From NCBI GenBank assembly GCA_902363045.1, contig CABIYX010000037.1:1-29876 (forward strand): DNA of 29,876 bases. Reading direction: 5' to 3'. Below the pieces are notes generated by a model that was not told where the DNA came from, searched no databases, and worked only from the letters and a program-made list of their open reading frames with translations. The translations under genes and the position numbers were made by a program. Source of the DNA: Clostridiales bacterium (GTDB lineage: Bacteria > Bacillota > Clostridia > Oscillospirales > Oscillospiraceae). Numbering within the stretch: position 1 is the first letter of the stretch; the number at the start of each line of letters is the position of its first letter. Positions 7,387 to 15,123 of this stretch are shown in pieces.

Positions 7387-7677
7387 TCAGCTTGCCATAA
7401 AATCCATCGCCGCATACTTCACACCATGCAGGCGCTCCACCAGCCAGCCGCCCAAGGCCGGGAGCCCGAAGGGAGAAACCAGGAACGCCAGAACGAACAT
7501 GGCGATGCAGCCTGTGGTCTGCCCGGCCAGCAGGCAAAGGATCGCCAACAGGGACAGGCCCACACACGCCACAACGCACACAGCGCCCGCCACGCAGGAC
7601 AGGAACGAGAGCACCGCCACGGCGAGGATCAGGGCCAGAATAAAGGGAGCCGCGATAATTTTTAAGATCGTCCGCAT
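7387..7677 (-). CDS. CD1845-family ICE membrane protein
   Basis: This 96-residue protein is almost all hydrophobic. Three membrane segments are visible (MRTILKIIAAPFILALILAV; a Cys- and Val-rich helix near 25-55; a third near 56-75). A short amphipathic end follows: LPALGGWLVERLHGVKYAAM. The N-terminus and the SPFGLPALGGWL motif match what I recall as the CD1845 family of C. difficile conjugative transposons, located between relaxase and mobC genes. Its function is unknown. A well-formed promoter lies upstream (7723-7751), and GTAGGAGGTA precedes the ATG. Confidence 0.7.
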   Translation of the reverse strand: MRTILKIIAAPFILALILAVAVLSFLSCVAGAVCVVACVGLSLLAILCLLAGQTTGCIAMFVLAFLVSPFGLPALGGWLVERLHGVKYAAMDFMAS

Positions 7678-7722
7678 GGTTCATACCTCCTACAAAAGTT
7701 TGATATTTGCCTCTATATGTAT

Positions 7723-7751
7723 ATTATAACTCCGTAAGAGGAGCCCAACAA
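7723..7751 (-). promoter_or_regulatory. Sigma-A-type promoter upstream of the CD1845 gene
   Basis: On the minus strand, TATAAT (7728-7723) is preceded by a 17-nt spacer and TTGTTG (7751-7746). It sits about 46 nt ahead of the CD1845 ATG and could drive that gene and the relaxase end of the operon. Confidence 0.55.
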
Positions 7752-7759
7752 GGATGCCT

Positions 7760-7833
7760 CGGCTATCCCCACCTCTGGACAAAGTGTCCAGAAGTCGAGA
7801 TAGCCGGGGAACGGCGCAGGGCCGCTCCCCGGC
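7760..7833. repeat. Nested hairpins around palindrome copy 4, 3' of mobC
   Basis: CGGCTATC (7760-7767) pairs with GATAGCCG (7799-7806), enclosing palindrome copy 4. GCCGGGGA (7803-7810) also pairs with TCCCCGGC (7826-7833). The two stems share bases and so exclude each other. The location between mobC and the relaxase side is a second candidate for the ICE oriT or a switch-like terminator. Confidence 0.4.
7772..7794. repeat. ICE palindrome copy 4
   Basis: CTCTGGACA / TGTCCAGAAG with an AAG centre. It is intergenic, between mobC and the CD1845 gene, inside a larger inverted repeat. Confidence 0.9.
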
Positions 7834-7836
7834 AGG

Positions 7837-8187
7837 TCAGAGCCGCACAATGGCGGAGAGCTTTTCCAGAAGATCAGACAACGGCTCCCACAGGGTTTCA
7901 TAGTCCCGCTGCAACGCCTTGATCTCCTCCGGGTAAATGCCGCCGTAGGTGTTCGCCTGGATCGCCACCTGGTTTAAGTTGTTGGAGCACCGCCGCTGGA
8001 GCGACACCAGCTCCCGGACGGGTGACAGGTCAACATGGAGCACATAGCCATTGAGGGCCATTTTCCGCACATAGGCCCCCAGGTTGCGGACGCCCGCCTC
8101 GGCCATGCGCTCCCGGATCAGCGCCAGCTCCTCCTCGGACACCATCACATGAAGATGGATGGGGCGGCGGCGTTTCTTCTTGTTCAC
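7837..8187 (-). CDS. mobC: MobC-type relaxosome accessory protein
   Basis: This 116-residue protein has a basic N-terminus (MNKKKRRRPIHLHVMVSEEE), then a ribbon-helix-helix-like DNA-binding segment (ELALIRERMAEAGVRNLGAY followed by VRKMALNGYV). The helical MobC domain ends with LNQVAIQANTYGGIYPEEIK, the typical MobC signature. MobC proteins bind oriT and help the relaxase open and nick DNA. The start overlaps the stop of the preceding 54-aa gene (ATGA), so translation is coupled. It lies about 2.2 kb from the relaxase because the AT-rich cargo and the CD1845 gene are in between. Confidence 0.85.
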   Translation of the reverse strand: MNKKKRRRPIHLHVMVSEEELALIRERMAEAGVRNLGAYVRKMALNGYVLHVDLSPVRELVSLQRRCSNNLNQVAIQANTYGGIYPEEIKALQRDYETLWEPLSDLLEKLSAIVRL

Positions 8188-8348
8188 CGTTCCTCCCGTT
8201 CCAAACTCCGGCTGGTGCGGGGCGGCTCCTTTACCTTGTCCAGCGCCTTGTCACGCTCCGGGGGCAGCGCGGGGATCGGCGTACCGAACACCCCGCAAAG
8301 CCGCTTTACTTCCAGATTGGCAAAATCCTGTTCACGCTTCTTGTCCAT
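8184..8348 (-). CDS. Small conserved protein upstream of mobC, 54 aa
   Basis: The product starts MDKKREQDFANLEVKRLCGV and continues FGTPIPALPPERDKAL, with a charged tail. The frame stays open further upstream to 8426, but the ATG at 8348 follows a TAGGAGG-like site and gives a plausible start. It overlaps mobC by 4 nt and follows the 199-aa gene by 10 nt, so it is part of the transfer operon. I do not recognise a domain. It has no membrane segment. Confidence 0.6.
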   Translation of the reverse strand: MDKKREQDFANLEVKRLCGVFGTPIPALPPERDKALDKVKEPPRTSRSLEREER

Positions 8349-8358
8349 AATCATCCTC

Positions 8359-8958
8359 CTATCTGTCGCCCCGGTCAGGGGCTTTCTTTTTGGGCGCGTC
8401 CAGGGCCCGCTGCTCCTGGGCCTCACGCTGGGCCGCTTTCAGTTGTTCGGCAATCGGGCGGGGCCTGCCGCCGCTTTCCCGGCGCAGCTCGGAAATAACC
8501 GGGGCGGGCCGGAGCTCATAGTCCGCCGCTTGCTTTTCAGTCAGCGGTTTGGTGTAGGTCAGATGGCCCCAGGCCAGGAACGCGCCGCCCTCCACCGGGA
8601 CGCGCTGATCGTAGTTGACGATTTCATCCGGGGCATTGTGGGGCGGTTTGGGGAATGTCCCGATGTCCACCGGGCGCTGGGTGGAATAATACTTGTAAAG
8701 GCCGGGAGCCTCGACCTGTACGACCTTGACCTTGAAAAGTCGCTGGTAGTCCTGCACCCGGTCTGCAAAGTCCTTTTCCATAGCGTTCAGATTGTTGCCA
8801 TAGTGCCCCCATTCATATTGCCGTTGGCCCTTTTCGTCATCGTAGCAGGCCCACGTTACATAGGGGGATGGGGCCGTGGGATGATGCCCCAGGGCAAAGC
8901 CCCGGCCATTTTCCAGCATAACAGCTTTCAGAATGGAATAGCCTTGATTTTTGTCCAT
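8359..8958 (-). CDS. Conserved ICE accessory protein, 199 aa, unknown function
   Basis: The ATG at 8958 follows AAAGGAGG by 5 nt. The frame continues upstream to 9063 through a palindrome copy, but that part lacks a ribosome site. The protein starts MDKNQGYSILKAVMLENGRG and contains YVTWACYDDE, EWGHYG, LYKYYSTQRPVDIGTFPKPP and WGHLTYTKPLTEKQAADYEL. I recall proteins of this pattern in Tn1549-like elements beside mobC, without an assigned role. It is soluble and has a charged, Ala/Arg-rich tail. Confidence 0.7.
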   Translation of the reverse strand: MDKNQGYSILKAVMLENGRGFALGHHPTAPSPYVTWACYDDEKGQRQYEWGHYGNNLNAMEKDFADRVQDYQRLFKVKVVQVEAPGLYKYYSTQRPVDIGTFPKPPHNAPDEIVNYDQRVPVEGGAFLAWGHLTYTKPLTEKQAADYELRPAPVISELRRESGGRPRPIAEQLKAAQREAQEQRALDAPKKKAPDRGDR

Positions 8959-8984
8959 TGTACCTCCTTTCCGGGATCGGGCCA

Positions 8985-9007
8985 CTTCTGGACAAAATGT
9001 CCAGAAG
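8985..9007. repeat. ICE palindrome copy 5
   Basis: Perfect 10-bp arms with an AAA centre, 27 nt upstream of the start of the 199-aa gene. Confidence 0.9.
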
Positions 9008-9081
9008 TGACGGTTTAAGATGTGGAAAGCATTTGGGCAAAACGGGGCAGGCCATAGAAACATACGGCCTACCCCGAAAGC

Positions 9082-9121
9082 GGCCCCGGAAAGCCTTGTA
9101 ATATGGGCGTTTTCCGGGGCC
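9082..9121. repeat. Perfect 11-bp inverted repeat between transfer genes
   Basis: GGCCCCGGAAA (9082-9092) and TTTCCGGGGCC (9111-9121) enclose 18 nt. No T-run follows on the minus strand, so it is more likely an mRNA-stabilising or processing hairpin than a terminator. Confidence 0.5.
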
Positions 9122-9135
9122 TAATTTTCCACACA

Positions 9136-9489
9136 TCACCTCCGTTTTTTTCGCATATACTCCCGCTTTTGCCGCCGCAGGGCGATCCGGGCACAGGACT
9201 CGGAGCAGTAGGCCAACCGCCCATCCAAAGGGACGGGCCCGCCGCAGATGGGACAGGGCTTAAACTCCGGCCTGGGCCCCTCGGTCAAAAGGGCGGCCTC
9301 CAGCGCCGGATCGAGGGGCAGCACCGCCTCCCGGAAATAGCGGCAGTAAGCGCCCGTCCAGCATTTGCCGAACATATAGCACTCACACTCCAGGGGCAGG
9401 CAGCCATATTCCTTGTCATAGTTGGCGCACCACTTTGTCACCAGGACGCGGATTTTCCTTTTTTCCTCGCGTGTCAGTTCACGGGCCAA
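9136..9489 (-). CDS. Cysteine-rich VLP-domain protein
   Basis: This 117-residue protein carries ten or so cysteines in pairs: KWCANYDKEYGCLPLECECYMFG with GKCWTGAYCRYF, and a C-terminal zinc-ribbon-like FKPCPICGGPV / AYCSESC. The pattern with IRVLVTKWCANYD is that of the cysteine-rich VLP family, found in this operon position in CD1107/CD1108-type elements. It probably binds metal. Its role in transfer is unknown. The C-terminus is very basic (RRQKREYMRKKRR), suggesting nucleic-acid contact. It starts 5 nt after the stop of the preceding 58-aa gene. Confidence 0.75.
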   Translation of the reverse strand: MARELTREEKRKIRVLVTKWCANYDKEYGCLPLECECYMFGKCWTGAYCRYFREAVLPLDPALEAALLTEGPRPEFKPCPICGGPVPLDGRLAYCSESCARIALRRQKREYMRKKRR

Positions 9490-9493
9490 GCCG

Positions 9494-9670
9494 TCACCTC
9501 CCGCCAGCCGGGGCCCGCATAAGCTCCCGGTAGCAGGACACGCAGCCGATCCCGCGCCAGTAGGGACACCCGGAGCACCGGGAACCCCTGGGCGGCTTTG
9601 CCGGGGCCGGGGCCTGGGGACGGGGCTTCTGCTGCATCATCTTTTCATAGGGGCTGTTGGTAAACCTCAT
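9494..9670 (-). CDS. Small Cys-rich protein, 58 aa
   Basis: The ATG at 9670 overlaps the stop of the DUF4366 gene (ATGA), showing translational coupling. The product begins MRFTNSPYEKMMQQKPRP and continues through an Ala/Pro-rich linker. It then shows CSGCPYWRGIGCVSCYREL, two CxxC pairs probably binding zinc, and stops just before the Cys-rich VLP gene. Similar small zinc-knuckle proteins occur at this position in related elements. No function is known. Confidence 0.65.
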   Translation of the reverse strand: MRFTNSPYEKMMQQKPRPQAPAPAKPPRGSRCSGCPYWRGIGCVSCYRELMRAPAGGR

Positions 9671-10452
9671 TTGTCCGCCTCCTCTCCGTCATCGTCCTCC
9701 TCGTCCCAGGGCGGGCCGTCATCGTCCTCGTCCCCGTAGCCGTCCGGCTCGTCATAGTCCGTGAGCTCGTCGCCGTAGTCTTCCTGGGGCGCGGCGGCTT
9801 TCTGCTGTTTGGGGCGCAGCACCTTGAAATAGAACGCCGCACCGCCGCCCACCAGGGCCACAGCCAGCACCGCCAGGAGCATTCCCATGTTGCCGCCCGT
9901 TTCCGGCTCGGCCTCCTCCGTGGCGGGCTCCTCGGTTTCCGTGGGCTCCGGCTCCGGCTCAACGCCCACGCACTTGCTCATATTGACGGAGCAGACGGCA
10001 CAATCCGTATTGACGGCCCCCGCCTCGCATTTTTCAGAGCAGGAGCACACCGCCTGTTCCACGCCAGCGGCCTCCGCCGCAGCAAGCAGATCAGCCTCAT
10101 CCACCACGCTGAAAAAGTAGGTTTCGTACTGTTCGCCCTCTTCGTCCACGGGCTTGTCATAGTCGATGACGATATAGAACGTGTTGCCGCCGCTGGTCTG
10201 GACGGTAATAAACTGCTTGTTGGTGTGCTCGTCATAGAGCAGATCGCGGGTCACAAGGTTGCCCTCTTCGGAAAAGCCCTCGCCGGGCTCAATGGTGGGC
10301 TCCGGGGCGGGAGCTTCCTCCGTCATGGTGGGATCGCCGTAGTCCGCGCCCTCGCCGCCGTCCGCATAGGCATACGCCGGGACGCTAAAACCGCATAAAA
10401 GAACGACGGCGCAGAGCGCCGCCGCCATCACCCGAAAGCGTTTCATCTTCAA
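9667..10452 (-). CDS. CD1107-family (DUF4366) membrane-anchored conjugation protein
   Basis: This 261-residue protein has a signal peptide (MKMKRFRVMAAALCAVVLLC, cleavage near AYAYA), then an acidic Pro/Glu region. The conserved DUF4366 core includes LVTRDLLYDEHTNKQFITVQ and TFYIVIDYDKPVDEEGEQYE. A Cys cluster follows (VCSCSEKCEAGAV and TDCAVCSVN). A C-terminal membrane helix (MGMLLAVLAVALVGGGAAFYF) and an extremely acidic tail end it. The topology puts the core outside the cell and the acidic tail inside. It is a standard part of the Tn1549-type transfer module, probably at the channel. It overlaps the DUF4315 stop by 4 nt. Confidence 0.85.
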   Translation of the reverse strand: MKMKRFRVMAAALCAVVLLCGFSVPAYAYADGGEGADYGDPTMTEEAPAPEPTIEPGEGFSEEGNLVTRDLLYDEHTNKQFITVQTSGGNTFYIVIDYDKPVDEEGEQYETYFFSVVDEADLLAAAEAAGVEQAVCSCSEKCEAGAVNTDCAVCSVNMSKCVGVEPEPEPTETEEPATEEAEPETGGNMGMLLAVLAVALVGGGAAFYFKVLRPKQQKAAAPQEDYGDELTDYDEPDGYGDEDDDGPPWDEEDDDGEEADK

Positions 10453-10703
10453 TTTTCCTCCTTTCCGCCGTCCTCGGACTTCTGGACACTTTGTCCAGAG
10501 GTGCCGCCGTCCCGGAGCCGCTGGAGCATCAGGGGCAGCTCCTCCAGGGAAACGCTCATGCCCCGCACAATGTCCACGATCTCCTCGTTTTCCGCCTCCC
10601 GGTGTTTTTGCTCCAGCTCTTTCAGCCGGGCCTGCTGTTCGCTGATTTTGGCCTTGACCTTATCAATCTCAGCCTGGATTTTTTGGCTCTTGCTTGCCGC
10701 CAT
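10449..10703 (-). CDS. DUF4315 coiled-coil protein
   Basis: This 84-residue protein starts MAASKSQKIQAEIDKVKAKI and continues as a coiled coil (EQQARLKELEQKHREAENEE), then DIVRGMSVSLEELPLMLQRL. This is the DUF4315 pattern found between the NlpC/P60 and CD1107 genes of these elements. The ATG at 10703 follows an AGGAGG-type site. Residues about 68-77 (GTSGQSVQKS) are encoded by ICE palindrome copy 6, so the normal C-terminus seems to have been extended or replaced by the repeat. Confidence 0.8.
   Translation of the reverse strand: MAASKSQKIQAEIDKVKAKISEQQARLKELEQKHREAENEEIVDIVRGMSVSLEELPLMLQRLRDGGTSGQSVQKSEDGGKEEN
10479..10501. repeat. ICE palindrome copy 6 (in frame in DUF4315 gene)
   Basis: CTTCTGGACA / TGTCCAGAGG with a CTT centre. 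It is read in frame as SGQSVQK on the minus strand near the end of the DUF4315 gene, 26 nt before the CD1107 start. Confidence 0.9.
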
Positions 10704-10717
10704 AGATAACCTCCTTG

Positions 10718-12427
10718 TCAGGGTAAACGCCCGTAGGCGTAGAAATGAGATTGCCAGTAGCTTGTATTCAGGTTTGCATATTGGATGGGATCGCCACAAT
10801 GGATCATCATCCCGTCCCCCACATAGATGCCACAATGGGACACGCCCGCCGTGTCATAGGTGCCGACAAAGAACACCAGATCGCCGGGGCGGGGTGCGCT
10901 GGTGGGGGTGCAGATGTTATAGAGCCCCTGGGCTCCCAGGCGGCCCACATTCCAGCCGGAGTGATTGATCACCCAGGACACAAAGCCAGAGCAGTCAAAG
11001 GACGTGGCCGGAGAGCTGCCGCCCCACACATAGGGATAGCCCAGGTATTTCTCCGCTTCGCCCAAAATGGCCGCAAAGGTTTCATCGTCCAGATATTCCT
11101 CCGGCACGTCATAGTCAGCGGGCGGGTTCGTGATGTATTTCCCCACATAGGCTGACTCCGGGAACAGATCGGGCCTGTTCCCCAGGGTGGACATATAGAG
11201 GGAGTAACGGGCCATCTGTTCCTCGCCCATCATTTCCAGGGGCAGATGGGAAAGGTTTTTGTTTTCCAGCGTGATATAGCAGATGTACCAGGAGTAGGGA
11301 TCGCCGTCGCTGTCATACCGGGTTTCCCGCACCACGCGCTCCGTCAGGATATACTGGCGGTCAAAGAGGGTTTCCAGGGTGCCCTGCACCTCGTCCGCCG
11401 TCCATTCCCCCTCATGGAGCACACAGAGGATAGAGATCAACACATAGGGATCGTGCTCGATCTCGTCCAGGTCAAAATGGTATTCGTCATAGCTGTGGGT
11501 GGCGGTATAGGTGTCCAGGTAGTTTTGCAGCTCGGCCTCCATGCCGGAATAGGCCGCCTCCGCCGCCAGGATCTCCCCGTCCTCCGAGGGGTAGGTGGTA
11601 GCGCCCACGGCCCCCGCGCCGGAATTTCCCAGCATCACCAGGGAAGAAGAACAGGACTGCATCATAAAGAGCAGGAGCACACAGGCCAGGGCCAGCAGCA
11701 CCCCCACGGGATGCCGCTTCACAAAGCTCGCAATCTTCGCCCTGGCCTTTTCCGTGGCGGCGGCGGTCTTTTTGGCCGCGCTTGCCGCTCCCGTCTTTGC
11801 CTCCTCCCGCGCCCTCTTTTGATACTGCTTTTTCAAGCGGTGCTTGCGCCACATCCGGGAAACAGGGTTGCCGGACATTTCTGGGTGCTCCTGGGCGGCC
11901 ATGCGGAAATGATAGTCTGCCGTCGCCTTGACATATTTGGACTCGGCCCGCTGGACAGCCTTTGCTGGGTGCTGCCGGATTTTCTTTTGCACAAACCGCT
12001 TGCCATGCCGCAGGCCGGACTCGCCCACCAGCTCGGAGCGGTGGGCCCCCTCGATCCCCACGTTTTCCTGTTCATTCTCATAAATCTTGCCATGCACAAA
12101 ACCGTGGGCGGCCCCGCCAGCGGCCCGGCCTACCCGCCGCACCGGGCCGGGCTTTTTGGGCGGCTTCTGTTTTGCCAGATTATCCTTTGCCCGTTCCAGC
12201 TTTTCCCCGCGTTCCTCCATACGGAGCTTGGACGCGGCGGCCTGCTCCTGTTTGCTTTTCTGCCGGAACTTTGACTTGTGGACACTTTGTCCAGAAGTGC
12301 CGTTGTCCGCAGCCCCGGCACCCCCTGGGGAGCCACCCCCAGCGGCCCCGCCAGGATCGGCGGCGCTCTCCCAGGAGCCGGGGCGCTCCCTGGGCTCCTG
12401 TTTGGGCTTATTCGGTTTTCGCTTCAT
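10718..12427 (-). CDS. CD1108-family NlpC/P60 (C40) cell-wall hydrolase
   Basis: This 569-residue bitopic protein opens the peptidoglycan for the conjugation channel. The first ~230 residues are basic and cytoplasmic. One membrane helix (HPVGVLLALACVLLLFMMQS) lies near 240-260. A CwlT-like middle domain precedes the NlpC/P60 domain. The catalytic residues are Cys479 in TSFDCSGFVSW and His531 in GVSHCGIYVG, with further conserved residues around IHCGDP. It overlaps the virB4 stop by 20 nt. GGAGG lies 9 nt before its ATG. Palindrome copy 7 is read in frame near residue 45 (NGTSGQSVHKS), in the disordered cytoplasmic tail. Confidence 0.9.
   Translation of the reverse strand: MKRKPNKPKQEPRERPGSWESAADPGGAAGGGSPGGAGAADNGTSGQSVHKSKFRQKSKQEQAAASKLRMEERGEKLERAKDNLAKQKPPKKPGPVRRVGRAAGGAAHGFVHGKIYENEQENVGIEGAHRSELVGESGLRHGKRFVQKKIRQHPAKAVQRAESKYVKATADYHFRMAAQEHPEMSGNPVSRMWRKHRLKKQYQKRAREEAKTGAASAAKKTAAATEKARAKIASFVKRHPVGVLLALACVLLLFMMQSCSSSLVMLGNSGAGAVGATTYPSEDGEILAAEAAYSGMEAELQNYLDTYTATHSYDEYHFDLDEIEHDPYVLISILCVLHEGEWTADEVQGTLETLFDRQYILTERVVRETRYDSDGDPYSWYICYITLENKNLSHLPLEMMGEEQMARYSLYMSTLGNRPDLFPESAYVGKYITNPPADYDVPEEYLDDETFAAILGEAEKYLGYPYVWGGSSPATSFDCSGFVSWVINHSGWNVGRLGAQGLYNICTPTSAPRPGDLVFFVGTYDTAGVSHCGIYVGDGMMIHCGDPIQYANLNTSYWQSHFYAYGRLP
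12275..12297. repeat. ICE palindrome copy 7 (in frame in NlpC/P60 gene)
   Basis: CTTGTGGACA / TGTCCAGAAG with a CTT centre and one arm substitution. It is read in frame as SGQSVHK in the N-terminal cytoplasmic tail. Confidence 0.85.
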
Positions 12428-14777
12428 TCTTCAAATCCTCCGGGCGGGTAGTCAGCAGGTTATAGATTTCTCCACGGGGGAACCGATCCACAAAGGGGAT
12501 CGTCACATCCCCATAGAACAGCAGGCCCTCGCCGGAATTGCTGTGGGTGATGTAGGAGAGCTGGTGCTCCGAAATGCCGAGCTGCTTTGCCAGAATAGCC
12601 CGGTCACTTTGGGCCTGGGACAGCAGGATCATAAAATCCGTGTTGTCCAGAATGGCCTCAATTTCCCGGCTGGCCAAAAGGTCTTTGACGTTCTGCGTCA
12701 GGGCCGAGGGGACGCAGCCTTTCTTTCTCAGCATCTTCCACACGGCTACAAAGTAGCTGGCGGTGAGTGCGTCCCGGAGCAGGATATGGAACTCGTCAAA
12801 ATAGCACCAGGTAGAAACGCCGCTGTGAAAATTCACATTGACCGCCGAAGTTACAAAGTCGTTGGTAACGTGCATGGCGATCTTGCGGAGGTTTTCTCCC
12901 AGCCCTTTGAGAACGATGCACACGATATGGGACGTGAGCTTTACGTTGGTCTGGTGGTTGAACAGGTTAAGGGAGCCGGTGCAGTAGAGCTCCAGGGCGG
13001 TTGCCACACGGCGGGCCTCCGGCTCCGGCTGCTTCAAAAGCTCCTCGTACAAGTCCTGAAGCAAGGGCGGCTTGCCGTCTCCGATCCCCAGGGCCATGTC
13101 CCGGTAGATCAGCCGCACACAGCGGTCAATCACGGTTTTTTCGATGGGCTGCAAGCCGTCCTTGCCGCCCACCACCAGCTCACACAGGGACAACAAAAAA
13201 TCCGCTTTCATGGAAAGCGGGCTTTCGTCATCGTCCAGGTCAAGCTGGATGTCCATAGGGTTGATATGGCTGGGAGAGCCGGGAGCGATCTCCACCACCT
13301 GGCCGCCCAGCCGCCGCACCAGCGGGGCATATTCGCCCATCGGATCGACAATGATAATGCGATCCTTTGGGATAGTGAGAAACACATTGATGATCTCACG
13401 CTTTGCGGCAAAGGATTTGCCGGAGCCCGTGGAGCCGAGATAGAGCCCGTTGGCCGATTTCAGCTTTTTGCGGTCAGCCATGATGACGTTATGGGAAAGG
13501 GCGTTCATGCCGTAGTAGAGGGACGGCCCGGCCATGCGGAGCTCCCTGGTCATAAAGGGAATGAAAATCGCCGTGGAGCTGGTGGTCATGCCCCGCTGGA
13601 TTTCCACCTCGTTATAGCCCAGGGCCAGCGAGGACACAAACGCCTGCTCCTGCTGCCAGTCCAGCCGCTTCAAGGCACAGTTATATTTCTGCGCGATGCC
13701 GCCCACGGTAAACACATCATTTTCCAACCGCTGCCGGGTGGGGGCGATATTGATAACCGTGAACGTGAGCAGGAACATCCGCTCGTTGCGGGACTGGAGA
13801 TCGGCAAGGAGCTCCGCCGCATCCTTGCTGAACGTGATCAGGTCAGGGGGCAGAATGTCGGGATCGTACCCGGCCCGCACCGCCTTGCGCTGTTCCTCCA
13901 CTTTCATTTTGCCGATGTCGGAGAGCTTTCCCTTGATGGTCTTAATGGCTTTGAGCTGATCCACCGTCTGAATGTGCATGGTAACGGTCATTTCCGCATC
14001 CAGCTCCAGAATTTCCGCCAGGAGTTTGTCAGAGAGCTCGGACGCCAAAATCTGCAAGTAGGATGCAGCGCCCCAATACTGACCGATGCGGAATGTCCGG
14101 GATTGCCGGAAGTCGAAGCTGTCCGGGGCAATAAAGTCCTTTGTCCCCATGCCCGTCCGGGGAATGTCCTGCCAGGAGAAGCGGAACGGCTCCCGGCTGC
14201 CGGGGTGCATCTGACTGTGAAGCAGCGCCAGCCGTTCCTGCCCGTCCATCGGAGCAGAGGGAACGCCCAGCCGTTTCAGATTGCCAGTCACGTCGGCCTC
14301 CACCCGTTCCAGACGGGGACGGGCCTCCGCGATCCCCTCGGCGGGCAGGCCAAACGTGATGTATTTAGACCGCTCGATGCCGTTGTTGCTTTTGGCAATC
14401 TGATTTTTCAGCATACTGGTGAACTCGGCCCGGATGCTGTCAAAGTCATCCTGTGCCGGGGGGATATTGACCTTGTACTTGCTCCGGGAACGGGAGCGGC
14501 GGTTGATAAAGGAGAGCTGGAACGGCAGGGAGCTGTCAAAGTAATTGAGAAACGAGCTCCACCCGCTGAAAATCGCCGTCTGATCCTCGGTAGAAGCCAC
14601 GGAATAATTGATGTCCTCATATTCCACGGTTTTCGTGTAGAGCCCACCAGGGAGCTGGCACACCCCGTCCGGGTGCATCACCAGATAAGGGATCGTCTGC
14701 TGGGCAGACAACGCAGCTTTCCGGTTAGCGGCCTTTCCGGGGCCGCGCTTTGGGCTGTTTGCTTTTTGCAATCGCAT
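12408..14777 (-). CDS. virB4: VirB4/TraE-type conjugation ATPase
   Basis: This 789-residue ATPase powers the type IV secretion channel. The N-terminal VirB4 domain has the usual AALSAQQTIPY and FLNYFDSSLPFQLSF. Walker A is YLGSTGSGKSFAAKRE near residue 450. RIIIVDPMGEYAPLVRRLGG follows. A Walker B-like WCYFDEFHILL lies near 660, and the C-terminal motif is LTQNVKDLLASREIEAIL. The length matches the family. The ATG at 14777 touches the GGAGG with no spacer, so a TTG at 14771 (6-nt spacer) may be the true start. It overlaps the PrgI gene by 53 nt. Confidence 0.95.
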   Translation of the reverse strand: MRLQKANSPKRGPGKAANRKAALSAQQTIPYLVMHPDGVCQLPGGLYTKTVEYEDINYSVASTEDQTAIFSGWSSFLNYFDSSLPFQLSFINRRSRSRSKYKVNIPPAQDDFDSIRAEFTSMLKNQIAKSNNGIERSKYITFGLPAEGIAEARPRLERVEADVTGNLKRLGVPSAPMDGQERLALLHSQMHPGSREPFRFSWQDIPRTGMGTKDFIAPDSFDFRQSRTFRIGQYWGAASYLQILASELSDKLLAEILELDAEMTVTMHIQTVDQLKAIKTIKGKLSDIGKMKVEEQRKAVRAGYDPDILPPDLITFSKDAAELLADLQSRNERMFLLTFTVINIAPTRQRLENDVFTVGGIAQKYNCALKRLDWQQEQAFVSSLALGYNEVEIQRGMTTSSTAIFIPFMTRELRMAGPSLYYGMNALSHNVIMADRKKLKSANGLYLGSTGSGKSFAAKREIINVFLTIPKDRIIIVDPMGEYAPLVRRLGGQVVEIAPGSPSHINPMDIQLDLDDDESPLSMKADFLLSLCELVVGGKDGLQPIEKTVIDRCVRLIYRDMALGIGDGKPPLLQDLYEELLKQPEPEARRVATALELYCTGSLNLFNHQTNVKLTSHIVCIVLKGLGENLRKIAMHVTNDFVTSAVNVNFHSGVSTWCYFDEFHILLRDALTASYFVAVWKMLRKKGCVPSALTQNVKDLLASREIEAILDNTDFMILLSQAQSDRAILAKQLGISEHQLSYITHSNSGEGLLFYGDVTIPFVDRFPRGEIYNLLTTRPEDLKNEAKTE

Positions 14778-15120
14778 CCTCCTTTCTCACAGCGCCCCGC
14801 TGGGTAAACGGGGCATAGATATTTTCCGTCTGGTAGGGCCGCACCCCAGGCCGCAGGAAACGGGCCCGCAGGATGTTCCGCACCACCTTTTCAAAGGGGA
14901 GCCCGTCTTTTTCGTACATCGCCAGCAGGAACGCCGGGAGCGCCACCGCCATCATCAGGAACATGGCTCCCGTGTTGCCGATGGAGCTCCGGGCCAGCAG
15001 ATAGGACGGGATGCCCACCGCCGCCGCGATCCCGAAACACACAAGCTGGCGTTTCGTCAGGTTAAAGGCCAGTTTGGTCTTGATTTTGGATAAGTCGTTG
15101 GGAACATTCACATAGGGCAT
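14725..15120 (-). CDS. PrgI-family conjugation membrane protein
   Basis: This 131-residue protein starts MPYVNVPNDLSKIKTKLAFN, the signature of the PrgI family in Gram-positive conjugative elements. LTKRQLVCFG leads into two membrane helices near 28-45 and 52-70 (AAAVGIPSYLLARSS; GAMFLMMAVALPAFLLAMYE). A cytoplasmic region follows (EKVVRNILRARFLRPGVRPY). PrgI proteins are VirB3-like inner-membrane partners of VirB4, and the gene lies directly upstream of virB4 with a 53-nt overlap. AAAGGAGG is 7 nt before the ATG. Confidence 0.9.
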   Translation of the reverse strand: MPYVNVPNDLSKIKTKLAFNLTKRQLVCFGIAAAVGIPSYLLARSSIGNTGAMFLMMAVALPAFLLAMYEKDGLPFEKVVRNILRARFLRPGVRPYQTENIYAPFTQRGAVRKEDAIAKSKQPKARPRKGR

Positions 15121-15123
15121 GGA

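Noticed and set aside
12087..14807. A 906-codon open frame on the plus strand
   Set aside because: It is antisense to virB4 and the NlpC/P60 gene, whose motifs (Walker A, catalytic Cys) are unmistakable. High GC leaves the opposite strand open. The encoded sequence has no recognisable fold.
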